The notes: generated by a model from the sequence alone, not told the origin. A stretch of 44,281 bases of DNA from Alphaproteobacteria bacterium (GCA_016125455.1 WGLS01000021.1:1-44281); one strand, 5' to 3'; positions 34,120 to 42,932 are shown, counted from the first letter of the stretch. Program-made: numbers and translations.

Positions 34120-34818
34120 ATGGATAAAGTCTACAATGACGCGACGGCCGCGCTCGACGGCGTCCTGCGCGACGGCATGACGATCATGGCCGGCGGGTTT
34201 GGACTGTGCGGCATTCCGGAAAACCTGATCGCAGCCATTCGCGCGGCGGGAACGAAGGACCTCACCGTTATCTCGAACAATTGCGGAGTCGACGGCTTCG
34301 GACTTGGCGTGTTGCTCGCCAATCGGCAAATCCGGAAAATGAAGTCATCCTATGTGGGCGAGAACAAGGAGTTCGAGCGGCAATACCTGTCGGGCGAGCT
34401 CGAGCTTGAGTTCAACCCGCAAGGCACGCTCGCCGAACGCATTCGCGCTGGCGGCGCCGGCATTCCTGGCTTCTATACCAAGACCGGCGTAGGGACGGTG
34501 ATTGCGGAAGGCAAGGAACACAAGGAATTCGAAGGCGAGACCTATATTCTCGAAACCGGCCTTGTCGCCGATCTCGCGATCGTCAAGGCGTGGAAGGGCG
34601 ACGCCCAAGGTAACCTCATCTACCGAAAGACAGCGCGCAACTTCAATCCGATGATGGCGACGGCCGCGACCGTCACAATTGCGGAAGTCGAAGAGATCGT
34701 CGCGGTAGGCGATCTTGATCCGGATCAAATACACACGCCTGGCATTTTCGTTCAGCGAATTATTCAAGGAACGCACGAAAAGCGCATCGAACAGCGCACC
34801 GTGCGCGAGAGGGCGTGA
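34120..34818 (+). CDS. scoA: 3-oxoacid CoA-transferase, subunit A
   Basis: 232 residues from ATG at 34120. Features of the alpha subunit: LRDGMTIMAGGFGLCGIPENL, VISNNCGVDGFGLGVLL, SSYVGENKEFERQYLSGELELEFNPQGTLAERIRAGGAGIPGFYT. It moves CoA from succinyl-CoA to acetoacetate or a similar 3-oxoacid, feeding ketone bodies into central metabolism. Its partner scoB is not directly adjacent: a secreted-protein gene lies between, overlapping this stop by one base. Confidence 0.92.
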   Translation: MDKVYNDATAALDGVLRDGMTIMAGGFGLCGIPENLIAAIRAAGTKDLTVISNNCGVDGFGLGVLLANRQIRKMKSSYVGENKEFERQYLSGELELEFNPQGTLAERIRAGGAGIPGFYTKTGVGTVIAEGKEHKEFEGETYILETGLVADLAIVKAWKGDAQGNLIYRKTARNFNPMMATAATVTIAEVEEIVAVGDLDPDQIHTPGIFVQRIIQGTHEKRIEQRTVRERA

Positions 34819-35453
34819 TGGCCCGACGCATTGGCGCTGCGGTCATTGCTGGCGCGTCGGTTTGCTTTGCCCTGTGCGCCGCCGCCGTCGGACAGGGGCC
34901 TGCAGCGACAGCAGCGGGCGGGCGCGCGAGCGAGGACAAGGCCGCGCCTTCGGACGTGTCGGACGACGCCATCGCCGCCCTCGTTGCGCCGGCGGAACAC
35001 CTGACCCAGATGCTCGCCAGCGCGACCTTGCGATCGCAGGCGCTGCAAATCGCCGTCCTCAGCCGTGGCGTCGAGGCGACCGCCGAGACCTATTGCCCGG
35101 CGCTGAACGGGGCGTTTCGCGAGATGCTGCCGGCTTGGCGCGCGAACCTGATCGCGGCGTACCGGGAGAATGCGCCGGAATCAAACCTGTTTGCGGCGAC
35201 ATCGACGTCGCCTGACGCAGCCGGCGCCATCCTGAGGCCGTTTCTTGAAGACATTGGCGAGGCGATGCAGGCGAAGAGCGCGCAGTTCCTGACCGACAAC
35301 GCGGCCGCCGTCATCAACCAGACCTTTGGCGGCTCGCTCGACGAGGCGGTCGACGTCGAGGCGGTCAAGGCGCGCAAGGGCATGTTGAAGCAGGACCTGG
35401 AGGCGCTTCTCGAACGGTGCGCAGCCGAAACCGCGACGAACAGCGAGGGATGA
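34818..35453 (+). CDS. Secreted hypothetical protein inside the CoA-transferase operon
   Basis: 211 residues from ATG at 34818, overlapping the scoA stop (TGATG). A signal peptide is clear (MARRIGAAVIAGASVCFALC and AAA before VGQ). The mature part is helical: VAPAEHLTQMLASATLRSQALQ, a Cys in TYCPALN and a late C in LLERCAAE, which could pair in the periplasm. No domain is recognised. Its stop overlaps the scoB start, so it is translationally coupled on both sides to subunits of a cytoplasmic enzyme, which is unexpected for an exported protein. Confidence 0.65.
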   Translation: MARRIGAAVIAGASVCFALCAAAVGQGPAATAAGGRASEDKAAPSDVSDDAIAALVAPAEHLTQMLASATLRSQALQIAVLSRGVEATAETYCPALNGAFREMLPAWRANLIAAYRENAPESNLFAATSTSPDAAGAILRPFLEDIGEAMQAKSAQFLTDNAAAVINQTFGGSLDEAVDVEAVKARKGMLKQDLEALLERCAAETATNSEG

Positions 35454-36097
35454 CAGGCATGGCTTGGGATCGAAACCAGATGGCGCAGCGCGCCGCAAAG
35501 GAACTCGGGGACGGGTTCTACGTCAATCTCGGCATCGGCATTCCGACCCTTGTCGCGAACTACATTCCCGACGGGGTCGACGTGGCGCTCCAGTCCGAAA
35601 ACGGCATGCTCGGCATGGGGCCGTTTCCGTACAAAGACGAAGTGGATGCCGACCTGATCAACGCCGGCAAGCAGACCATTACCGAGCTTGACCGCACGTC
35701 GTATTTTTCCTCCGCCGACTCTTTCGCGATGATCCGTGGCGGCCACATTGACCTGTCGATCCTCGGCGCGATGGAGGTTTCCGAAAAAGGTGATCTGGCC
35801 AACTGGATGATCCCTGGCAAGATGGTGAAGGGGATGGGCGGCGCCATGGATCTCGTGGCGGGCGTCAAGCGCGTTGTCGTCGTCATGGACCATGCGTCGA
35901 AATCCGGGGAGCCAAAGCTTCTGCGCGAGTGCTCCTTGCCGCTGACCGGCAAGCAGGCAGTCGACATGGTCATCACGAATCTCGGCGTCTTCGACGTCGC
36001 GCGGGGCAAGGGCATGACGCTCGTCGAACTCGCTGACGGCGTCAGCATCGAGGATGTTCGCGCACAGACCGAAGCCGCATTCGATGTCGCTTTATAA
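35450..36097 (+). CDS. scoB: 3-oxoacid CoA-transferase, subunit B
   Basis: 215 residues from ATG at 35450, which overlaps the preceding stop (ATGA); an ATG at 35459 is an alternative. The catalytic Glu is in LQSENGMLGMGP (about 47-58), with NLGIGIPTLVANY before it and GGHIDLSILGAMEVSEKGDLANWMIPGKMVKGMGGAMDL after it, all typical of the beta subunit. Together with scoA it forms the transferase. The 3' end overlaps the start of the next gene by 14 bases. Confidence 0.93.
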   Translation: MTGMAWDRNQMAQRAAKELGDGFYVNLGIGIPTLVANYIPDGVDVALQSENGMLGMGPFPYKDEVDADLINAGKQTITELDRTSYFSSADSFAMIRGGHIDLSILGAMEVSEKGDLANWMIPGKMVKGMGGAMDLVAGVKRVVVVMDHASKSGEPKLLRECSLPLTGKQAVDMVITNLGVFDVARGKGMTLVELADGVSIEDVRAQTEAAFDVAL

Positions 36098-37214
36098 GTC
36101 GCCGTACGAGGGGCTTGAAACGCCCGCCCTTCTGCTTTCGCGACCTGCGTTCGAGCGCAATTTGAGCCGTATGCGGAGCAAAGTGGAATCGGCGGGGCTC
36201 GCCTTGCGGCCGCATGTCAAGACGGTGAAATGCGCGCAAGCCTGGTTGCGGGCCCTTGGCTCAGCGCCGCGCGTCACCGTTTCGACCCTGCTCGAAGCCG
36301 AGGACGCCTTCGCCAACGGCGTCGTCGATATTCTCTATGCCGTAGGGATCGCGCCTTCAAAGCTTGCCCGCGCAGCGGCGCTCGTCGAACGCGGCGCCGA
36401 CCTGACGCTCGCGGTCGATACCGTCGAGGCGGCGCGCGCCGTCGCGGCCGCGGGCGGCGCCGCCGGAGTTACCCTGCCAGCGGTTGTCGAGATAGACAGC
36501 GACGGCCATCGCGCCGGGGTCGCCTCCGGAAGCGAACTTGCGCTCGCCGTCGCCCGCGCCCTCAAGGCGCCTGGCGCGCGGTTCCGGGGCGTGATGACCC
36601 ACGCGGGCGGATCCTACGCGTGCGGATCGCCGGACGAGATCGCCGGCATGGCCGAGCGCGAACGCGCCGCCGTCGTCAATGCCGCCGCCGCCCTGGCCGA
36701 GGCGGGCCTCCCATCGGAAATCATCAGCATGGGATCTACGCCGACGGTTACCTTCGCGCGTTCGTTCGCCGGCGTGACCGAGGCTCGCGTTGGCGTGTAC
36801 ATGACCATGGACCTCGTCATGGCCGATCTCGGGGTCTGCAGCACCGACGACATCGCGCTCAGCGTCGCGACAAGCGTCATCGGCCGGCAGCCTCTGCGCG
36901 GGGAAATACTTATCGACGCGGGCTGGATGGCGATGTCGCGCGATCCCGGATCGGGGCGCCACGGCCTTGGCCGGGTATGCGACGCGTTCGGCGCGCCCAT
37001 CGGCGATCTTGTGGTGTCCAGCGCGAACCAGGAACACGGGATCGTCACGTCGCCGGGCGGCGGGGCGATTGCGTTCGACGACTTTCCCGTTGGGCGGGCC
37101 TTGCGGGTCCTGCCGAACCATGCGTGCGCCACCGGCGCGCAGTTCGACCGCTATCACGTGCTTGACGAGGCGGGGCGCATCGAAGCGATCTGGCCACGGA
37201 TCAACGGCTGGTGA
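36084..37214 (+). CDS. DSD1-family PLP enzyme (D-threonine aldolase/D-serine dehydratase-like)
   Basis: 376 residues from ATG at 36084. ETPALLLSRPAFERNLSRM at the start and RPHVKTVKC with the PLP Lys (about residue 46) mark the alanine-racemase-like N-terminal barrel. SMGSTPT near 214 binds phosphate. NHACATG near 350 holds the His and Cys that bind metal in DSD1-type enzymes. These enzymes cleave D-3-hydroxyamino acids or dehydrate D-serine; which one is not decided here. Position after scoAB and the overlap suggest one operon. Confidence 0.82.
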   Translation: MSLYKSPYEGLETPALLLSRPAFERNLSRMRSKVESAGLALRPHVKTVKCAQAWLRALGSAPRVTVSTLLEAEDAFANGVVDILYAVGIAPSKLARAAALVERGADLTLAVDTVEAARAVAAAGGAAGVTLPAVVEIDSDGHRAGVASGSELALAVARALKAPGARFRGVMTHAGGSYACGSPDEIAGMAERERAAVVNAAAALAEAGLPSEIISMGSTPTVTFARSFAGVTEARVGVYMTMDLVMADLGVCSTDDIALSVATSVIGRQPLRGEILIDAGWMAMSRDPGSGRHGLGRVCDAFGAPIGDLVVSSANQEHGIVTSPGGGAIAFDDFPVGRALRVLPNHACATGAQFDRYHVLDEAGRIEAIWPRINGW

Positions 37215-37266
37215 ATGACGCGCGCGATGGGACGGACATCGGGCGGGCGTCGGGGCTCGGTCTGGC

Positions 37267-39735
37267 CTAGCGCTGGACCTTGCGGGTAAGGCCGGCCGTT
37301 TCCACGAGGGTGTCGGCGGTATGGTCGATGAAGCTGTCGACGTCGAAATAAGCAGTGTGGATCAGCTCTTTCCAGGTCAGCGCCTGGCCAATTTCGGGCA
37401 GGAAGTTGACGCCCTTGGGCTTGATCGAATTCAGCGAGATAAGGTCACGAAGGCGCTCGATCGTCTCCGACGTAAACTGACGAACGAAGTTGTCGATGTC
37501 GCGTTCGACGTTCTCCGGCAAGGTGCCGACCTGATCCGCGGCGAAGTTGAGCCCCGGGGCGACCTGCTCGACCTTTTCGCCGTGCCCGTCGTTTCCGAAA
37601 ATGTTTTGGCGGATGAGCTGGTTGAAGACGCTGGAGAGCATCGGCGCAAAGATGAAGCTCGTCGCCCATGCAATCGTGAACGCGACGATCAGCACCGAGA
37701 AAACGAAATAGAATGGCGACAGAATGCCCGCCTGCACTCCTTCCGCTTCCAGATAGTCTGCGGCTTCGATGACGTAGTCATCCTCGCCGCTGACGCCGCG
37801 CAAGCCGTCAGCCAGCGTCACGATCGCTTCGACGCCGTTCTCAAGGCGGTACTCGACTTCGGAAAGTATCGTCGTGGCGCCGTCATAGATCGTGAAAGTC
37901 TCGCCTTCGACCTGTGCGCACAGTCCCTCAAGCGATCTCAGGCGATCCGGTTCGGAAATAAGGCCTAGCGAAAAGCGCTGCGCCTGTCGCGTGATCGCGG
38001 AGAAGAAGCAGCCCACCTGGGCGTCATTAAATGACGCTCTTTCGAACACGATCGCTTCGCCGCGGCGAAGTTCCGGGTAGACGAGGAAGTCGCCAAACAG
38101 GTCGTCGCTGGCCGCGGTTTCCGACTTCATGGACGCCGAAAGTTCGACGAGTTCCGGGCGGTGCGAATAAAGCGCCTCGTCCGCAAGATTGACCAGCGCG
38201 TCCGCTGCGATCAGGCGCTCGATGGCCGACGTGCCGTCAAGCATTACCACATCGGCCGCGCGGCAGCGTTGCTCCTGTGCGGTAAGGGCGCGCGCAACGC
38301 TTGCGCTTTGCGACGCCATTCGCTTGTCGCTTTCAACGATGTCCTCGACCGGCGTGAAGTTCGGTCTGCCGGGTCGGCGTGCGGTTGGCGAATCGATCTT
38401 CGACGCGGGAGACGACGACTGACCTGAAGGCGCGGCGCCGGCGGCCGCATTCACGGCGGTGGGCGCGTAGCGGTCTGGCGTCGCTGGAGGCGCGTCGTCA
38501 AGCGCGCGGGCCATCTCCACGAGGCGCGCCTGGCCGGCTGCGGTCAGATAGATCGCGTCGCGCGAGCAGACTCGGTCGTCATTGAAGTTGACGACGCCGG
38601 AAACCTCGGTTGGGCGAAGATTCTCAAGATAGGGGACGAGATTCTCCTTGCCGCCGGCTCGCGCGGCGGTCGCGAGGTCAAGCACGACATAGTCGTTCTG
38701 GAGAAAGACGACGTTCTGGCGGAGCAATCCGGCCTGATCGTTCGCCTCGGTGCGGATTTCGCCCGATAGCGCCCTAATCTGCGATCCCGCATCGCGAATG
38801 CCGAGCGTCGCATACCCGGAACGATCGATGATTTCCTCGTCGCCCAGATCCGGCGCGACGAGCGTGCGAATGGCCTCGACGTCAACGATCTCAGATACCG
38901 TCCGCATGGCGAGAACGCCGGCGAGCACGAGCGCAAGCGGCGCGAAAATCGCCGTCTGTACGGTACGACGGTCGGCGATAGTGAGGTCGATGCTGACTCC
39001 CGTCTTGAGCGCGGCGATCGCTTCGTCCTGGGTGTGGTTCAATGCAGCATAGATGCCGCGAAAGTCGGGCCACAGCCTGTTGCCCGCGAACGCCCGGTTT
39101 CGGCTTGCGCTGCGGCGCGTGAACTGGCTCATGATGATGAACGGCAAGACTGTCGTTGTCATCACCGCCGGCGTGAAGACCTGGGCTACGCGCCCGATCA
39201 GGTTGTCGTCGAAATCAATCATGCCGGCGAAAACGGATTCGCCGATCAATGCCGACAAGTCGCCAAGCCGGTCCCCGAGAAGGATCGCCGCGGTCGTAAG
39301 GCCGCCGATCATGAACGCATAGATCAGGAACAGCTGGCCGATGATGTTGAAGCGGAATATCGGGTTGCGCGCGCCGGAATAACGGATCATCGGCGTGCCG
39401 ACGGTGACAAGCGCGCGCAGCGTCTCGAATGCCTTTTTCGGCGACTTCATCGCCAGCAGGAATAGCGCGTGCAACGCCACGCTGCCCCCGTGGCTGTGGC
39501 CCATGACAATGACAGGCTCGCGTTCGGTCAGGAGTTTTGCCGCGAGCTTCTGGCCGGCCTCCCGGCGTTCGCGCTCGGAATTCGCGCCGGACCAGTGGAA
39601 CGGCTCGAAGATGATCCTGTCGTCGATTTTTGACGCCAGCTTGGTCTGGAACTCGGACCCGAGTTGCCACCACTGCTCGCCGCGGTCCTCCGGCGCCCCG
39701 GCATTCGTGCCGTGGACGGTGACGATCTTGACCAT
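37267..39735 (-). CDS. Large membrane-anchored alpha/beta hydrolase, unrecognised architecture
   Basis: 822 residues from ATG at 39735-39733. The N-terminal 120 residues form a lipase-like module: VTVHGTNAG (oxyanion region), a WW pair, and GHSHGGS with the nucleophile Ser about 81. Hydrophobic helices follow at about 131-153, 187-204 and 261-277. A large extra domain (about 280-690) is of unknown fold. One more membrane helix (FYFVFSVLIVAFTIAWATSF) is followed by a cytoplasmic tail of about 110 residues. The hydrolase start resembles lipases and T6SS phospholipase effectors of the HGT...GHSHGG type, but those lack this layout. No immunity-like gene is next to it. Function: possible lipid or ester hydrolase; unproven. 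Confidence 0.6.
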   Translation of the reverse strand: MVKIVTVHGTNAGAPEDRGEQWWQLGSEFQTKLASKIDDRIIFEPFHWSGANSERERREAGQKLAAKLLTEREPVIVMGHSHGGSVALHALFLLAMKSPKKAFETLRALVTVGTPMIRYSGARNPIFRFNIIGQLFLIYAFMIGGLTTAAILLGDRLGDLSALIGESVFAGMIDFDDNLIGRVAQVFTPAVMTTTVLPFIIMSQFTRRSASRNRAFAGNRLWPDFRGIYAALNHTQDEAIAALKTGVSIDLTIADRRTVQTAIFAPLALVLAGVLAMRTVSEIVDVEAIRTLVAPDLGDEEIIDRSGYATLGIRDAGSQIRALSGEIRTEANDQAGLLRQNVVFLQNDYVVLDLATAARAGGKENLVPYLENLRPTEVSGVVNFNDDRVCSRDAIYLTAAGQARLVEMARALDDAPPATPDRYAPTAVNAAAGAAPSGQSSSPASKIDSPTARRPGRPNFTPVEDIVESDKRMASQSASVARALTAQEQRCRAADVVMLDGTSAIERLIAADALVNLADEALYSHRPELVELSASMKSETAASDDLFGDFLVYPELRRGEAIVFERASFNDAQVGCFFSAITRQAQRFSLGLISEPDRLRSLEGLCAQVEGETFTIYDGATTILSEVEYRLENGVEAIVTLADGLRGVSGEDDYVIEAADYLEAEGVQAGILSPFYFVFSVLIVAFTIAWATSFIFAPMLSSVFNQLIRQNIFGNDGHGEKVEQVAPGLNFAADQVGTLPENVERDIDNFVRQFTSETIERLRDLISLNSIKPKGVNFLPEIGQALTWKELIHTAYFDVDSFIDHTADTLVETAGLTRKVQR

Positions 39736-39836
39736 GCGCGCTTCCCCGAACTCACCCCGATCGCAGCCGTCAGGTTAGCAAGCGCAGCGTTTCGGGGCCA
39801 GCGGGGATTTGCGACAGGCCGGCTCAGGGACGGATT

Positions 39837-40376
39837 CTAGAGGTTTTCCATGGCGTTACGGTGGGAACGGGCTTCCTCGACATAGTGCGCGGCGCCCATC
39901 AGCGCCATCTGCGCCTCGCCCTCCCTCATGTCGCGCATTTTCCGCGCCGGCATGCCGGCCCACATCTCGCCGGCGGGCACTCGCTTCTTCGGGCTGAGGA
40001 ACGCGCCCGCGGCGAGCATCGCGCCGGTCTCGACGACCGAGCCGTCAAGCATCGTCGCGCACATCCCGACGAATCCGCCATCCTCGACCGTCGCGCCGTG
40101 CAGCATGCATTTGTGGCCGATGAGCGCATTCGCGCCGATGATCGTCGGCAGCCCGCCCCATTGCGGGGCGTCGACGTGAATCACCGTGCCGTCCTGCACG
40201 TTCGAGCCTTTGCCGACGATGATCTTGTTGGTGTCGCCGCGCAGCACCGACCCGTACCAGACGGAGGCGTCCTCGTGCACCTCGACATCGCCGCAGATGA
40301 CGACGCCGGGCGCGATGAAGGCCGACGGGTGAATGACCGGCTTCTTGTCGCCGATCGCATAAATAAGCGGTTCCAT
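39837..40376 (-). CDS. Gamma-carbonic anhydrase-like hexapeptide-repeat protein
   Basis: 179 residues from ATG at 40376-40374. It forms a left-handed beta-helix by hexapeptide repeats (VVICGDVEVHEDASVWYGSVLRGD). Zinc His residues occur in VIHVD, GHKCMLHG. SVWYGSVLRGDTNKI is the signature of the gamma class/YrdA-like proteins. They catalyse or evolved from CO2 hydration; activity of YrdA-type members is not settled. It stands alone, downstream on the minus strand of the PD40 lipoprotein genes. Confidence 0.9.
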   Translation of the reverse strand: MEPLIYAIGDKKPVIHPSAFIAPGVVICGDVEVHEDASVWYGSVLRGDTNKIIVGKGSNVQDGTVIHVDAPQWGGLPTIIGANALIGHKCMLHGATVEDGGFVGMCATMLDGSVVETGAMLAAGAFLSPKKRVPAGEMWAGMPARKMRDMREGEAQMALMGAAHYVEEARSHRNAMENL

Positions 40377-40472
40377 GGCGCGCGAGGGTAGGCGCGTCGC
40401 GGCGCGGGTCAAGACCGAGGCGCGGGCCTTCGCAGCCGCTTGCTTCCTACCGTGCTAATTCTCGTGAACGGG

Positions 40473-41363
40473 TTATGGGCTGGGCCTGAGCGCTTCGATA
40501 AATCCCGCGTCGACCCAGAATATGTCGACCGGTGCTTCACCATTCACCGCTTCTCCCCTTCTGTCGAAAAAGAGGAATTTTCCATCGGGTGACACGCTCG
40601 GATAATTCTCCGCGCCGGGCGTATTAATCCTGTCGCCCAGATTGATGGCGGGCCCCCAAGAGCCATCTATTTCGCGATAGCTGATATAGAGGTCGGATGA
40701 ACCGTACCCGTCATCCCGACGGCTGTCCCAGATCACATAGGATTCATCGGGCGCAATGTAGGGATGAGCGTTGTATCGGCCGATCGCGAATTGCGGTCCG
40801 AGCGATCTGGGTTGTTCATATTGGCCATCGATCAGACGCGAATAGCGGAGAGGCGCGTCCAGTTCCGGGGTGAAGGTATCCAGGTAATACGTTCCGCTGG
40901 ATGCCGCCGATAACCTGAAAATATCGATGCCGTCGAAAGGCGAGCCGAGGCTCTCAGGATCTGACCACCCATCATCAGTACGCTGAATGTACTTTGTCTT
41001 GAGGTATATGGTCGACCCGTCTGGAGAGACGGACGGTTCGCTCACGCCTTGCAGAATGCTTTTTTCCCGCCAAAGGCCGCCTTCATTCGTCATGGCCACC
41101 AATGCATTGGATGAGGACTCCTCACCAAGAGGTCGCCGGATGAAGTAGAAGGTGTTCATATCAGCGCCGAACATGCCTTCGATTTCGCGATTTTCTTCCG
41201 TATTGACGATACCGGGCGCGAAAATCTCAGGCGTTGAGCCAGGCGGCTTCTGTCCAAGGTAGGGGCCTGCAGCCGCCGATCTTTGACCGGGCTCGTAGGC
41301 GGCGCAACTCACAACGACCGATAAGAGAAGCAAAGAGATGCATGGTGATAGTGTCTTGATGAT
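40473..41363 (-). CDS. PD40/TolB-like beta-propeller lipoprotein, non-standard start
   Basis: About 296 residues. A lipoprotein signal (IIKTLSPCISLLLLSVVVSC, Cys about 20) starts right after GAGGAG, yet no ATG, GTG or TTG sits there; the codons are ATC ATC. The start is therefore an unusual ATC or has been mutated; an in-frame TTG (41519) is much too far upstream. PD40-type repeats are visible: GVSEPSVSPDGSTIYLKTK, HPYIAPDESYVIWDSR, NYPSVSPDGKFLFFDR. It is a lipid-anchored periplasmic propeller of unknown ligand. A broken paralogue lies immediately upstream. Confidence 0.65.
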   Translation of the reverse strand: MIKTLSPCISLLLLSVVVSCAAYEPGQRSAAAGPYLGQKPPGSTPEIFAPGIVNTEENREIEGMFGADMNTFYFIRRPLGEESSSNALVAMTNEGGLWREKSILQGVSEPSVSPDGSTIYLKTKYIQRTDDGWSDPESLGSPFDGIDIFRLSAASSGTYYLDTFTPELDAPLRYSRLIDGQYEQPRSLGPQFAIGRYNAHPYIAPDESYVIWDSRRDDGYGSSDLYISYREIDGSWGPAINLGDRINTPGAENYPSVSPDGKFLFFDRRGEAVNGEAPVDIFWVDAGFIEALRPSP

Positions 41364-41548
41364 AGTCTCCTCAATTTCTGCGACGCGATAGTCGATCTGA
41401 TTGGTTGGCGAATACCGGTGAGGCGCTGGCGATACGATGCGTCGTTCGTCGAGCACGAACTCGTCGATTGCGCGCCGTCGGTCAAGGCCGCGACGCCGAC
41501 GATCGCCGCAAGCTTGCACCTTCCGCCAGAGGACCCCTTGGGGTTCCG

Positions 41549-41990
41549 TTACGAGCCCGGCCTGAGCGTTTCAATAATTCCGGCGTCGACCCAGAATATA
41601 TCGACATCTTCGTATTCATCGGAGCCCATATTTCTATTGAAGAAAAGGTATTCTCCGTCAGGCGTGACGCTTGCCGACGCCTCCCATGCGTCGGTGTTTA
41701 TCTTGTCGCCCAGATTGATTGCAGCGCCCCACGAACCATCATCCTGTCGAAAACTGATGTAGATGTCTGAATCGCCATATCCGTCCTCTCGTTTGGCGTC
41801 CCACAGCAAATAGGATTCATCGGGCGCTATAAAAGGATGATTCAGATATGTGCCGGTATTGATCGCCTCGCTCAAAGGTTTGGGGTCTTCGTATTCGCCA
41901 TCCACCAATCGCGAATACCGGATCGGAAAATCCAGTTGATCTCGATTGAACGTGTCAAAATAATAAGTGCCATTGTCAGAAGCGGTGCTG
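41549..41990 (-). pseudogene. 5'-truncated paralogue of the PD40 lipoprotein
   Basis: Reading leftward from about 41990 to the TAA at 41551-41549 gives ASDNGTYYFDTFNRDQLDFP and onward through IRYSRLVDGEYEDPKP and HPFIAPDESYLLWDAKREDGYGDSDIYISF to DIFWVDAGIIETLRPGS. This aligns over its whole length with the C-terminal half of the neighbouring gene (for example ASSGTYYLDTF, HPYIAPDESYVIWDSRRDDGYGSSDLYISY). The N-terminal half with the signal peptide is missing; homology stops at the edge of the mobile region. No natural start remains. Confidence 0.75.
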
Positions 41991-42038
41991 TCCTAATTAG
42001 ACCGTCAGTGTCCCAATTTACTCACCGACGGCTAAATC

Positions 42039-42803
42039 CTAATCGTCGAACTCTTCTTCGCTGTCGTCTGGGTCAGCCAAAATCTCTTTGTCAAACTCCA
42101 GCTTCTTAATTAGGCGCTCAATCTCTATAACGCCGATCTGGCCGGAAACCAGAACCCGAAACTTTGAAGATTTGGACAGCAGTCCATCCGCCAGCAAGCG
42201 CTCACCTTCAACCATCTGAAAATCACCTGTACGTTGTGCGGGCGGCGCAGGAGGGGGCTGTTTTTGTGGCTCGTCTACTTTAGCGCCGTCTTGGCGCAGT
42301 TCCTCATCCGTTCCATCCGCCTCAACCTCTATCTTACCATTAGATTCGCGCGCCACAAGCTCCATTGTGGCGAGGTATGCCCGCGCAGCTTTGGCGGCAC
42401 CGTCCTTGCTGAACCCTTTAGTAATCAACTGCGCGGTGAGGTTTGTTTCACTCGGGGTCGCGCCGAAGGTTGAAAGCAATCCTGCAAACAACTCCACCTT
42501 TAAAGCGGCGCGTTTGATTGCTTCCTTACGGTCAGGCGAGTTGGGAATATCCTTGTTTGCTATAATGGTGATCGCGTCATCCGTGAGCCGGAAGCCAGCG
42601 TTATCTTCTCGAAGAAACCCATATTTTTTAAGGGCTGATACTGCCTTTGCAGATGAGCCGTTCCAAGACGTGTAGCCACAATGGCCGGCCGCAACTTCCT
42701 TGGAAAATGGCGCTCGCCCCTCTTTGTTGAATACCTTTTCGATCTTCGCAATAGCGTCGCCCAAGTCAATTGACGGATAGCGGGGGCTGCGGTTGCTGCT
42801 CAT
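42039..42803 (-). CDS. Hypothetical protein with probable winged-helix start, 254 aa
   Basis: 254 residues from ATG at 42803-42801. The N-terminal 90 residues (YPSIDLGDAIAKIEKVFNKE, KEVAAGHCGYTSWNGSSAKA, ALKKYGFL, FRLTDDAITII) resemble a family of small bacterial proteins with a winged-helix-like fold in which ALxKYGLL is conserved; DNA binding is inferred. A helical middle, a Pro-rich linker (about 185-200) and an acidic C-terminus follow. Upstream are a strong sigma-70 promoter and three copies of a 15-bp repeat, as expected for an autoregulator. Co-location with the transposase suggests a passenger of the element. Confidence 0.7.
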   Translation of the reverse strand: MSSNRSPRYPSIDLGDAIAKIEKVFNKEGRAPFSKEVAAGHCGYTSWNGSSAKAVSALKKYGFLREDNAGFRLTDDAITIIANKDIPNSPDRKEAIKRAALKVELFAGLLSTFGATPSETNLTAQLITKGFSKDGAAKAARAYLATMELVARESNGKIEVEADGTDEELRQDGAKVDEPQKQPPPAPPAQRTGDFQMVEGERLLADGLLSKSSKFRVLVSGQIGVIEIERLIKKLEFDKEILADPDDSEEEFDD

Positions 42804-42832
42804 ATCGGCGCTCCTAATAAGGCTCGCCAGCG

Positions 42833-42861
42833 GATATAGGTCAGAGCGGCGCCTTCGTCAA
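42833..42861 (-). promoter_or_regulatory. Sigma-70 promoter of the 254-aa gene
   Basis: On the minus strand TTGACG (42861-42856) and TATATC (42838-42833) are separated by 17 bases, a near-ideal promoter. The 15-bp repeat array begins directly upstream of the -35 box (42862). AGGAG precedes the ATG. Confidence 0.7.
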
Positions 42862-42932
42862 GCTAAACGCGCTAAACTCATTCGCGCCAAATGCGCTAAA
42901 AAGACATTGACGGCGGCGCTAAACGCGCTAAA
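42862..42932. repeat. Three 15-bp direct repeats, operator-like array
   Basis: GCTAAACGCGCTAAA occurs at 42862-42876 and again at 42918-42932; GCCAAATGCGCTAAA is at 42886-42900. Each unit is itself two GCTAAA half-sites 9 bases apart, giving six half-sites. The first unit abuts the -35 of the leftward promoter and the third overlaps the -10 of a rightward promoter. They look like operators or iterons; a role as binding sites for the adjacent 254-aa protein is inferred. Confidence 0.75.

Noticed and set aside
42862-42932. CRISPR array
   Set aside because: Only three units of 15 bp with unequal 9- and 17-base gaps, no cas genes; operator array fits better.
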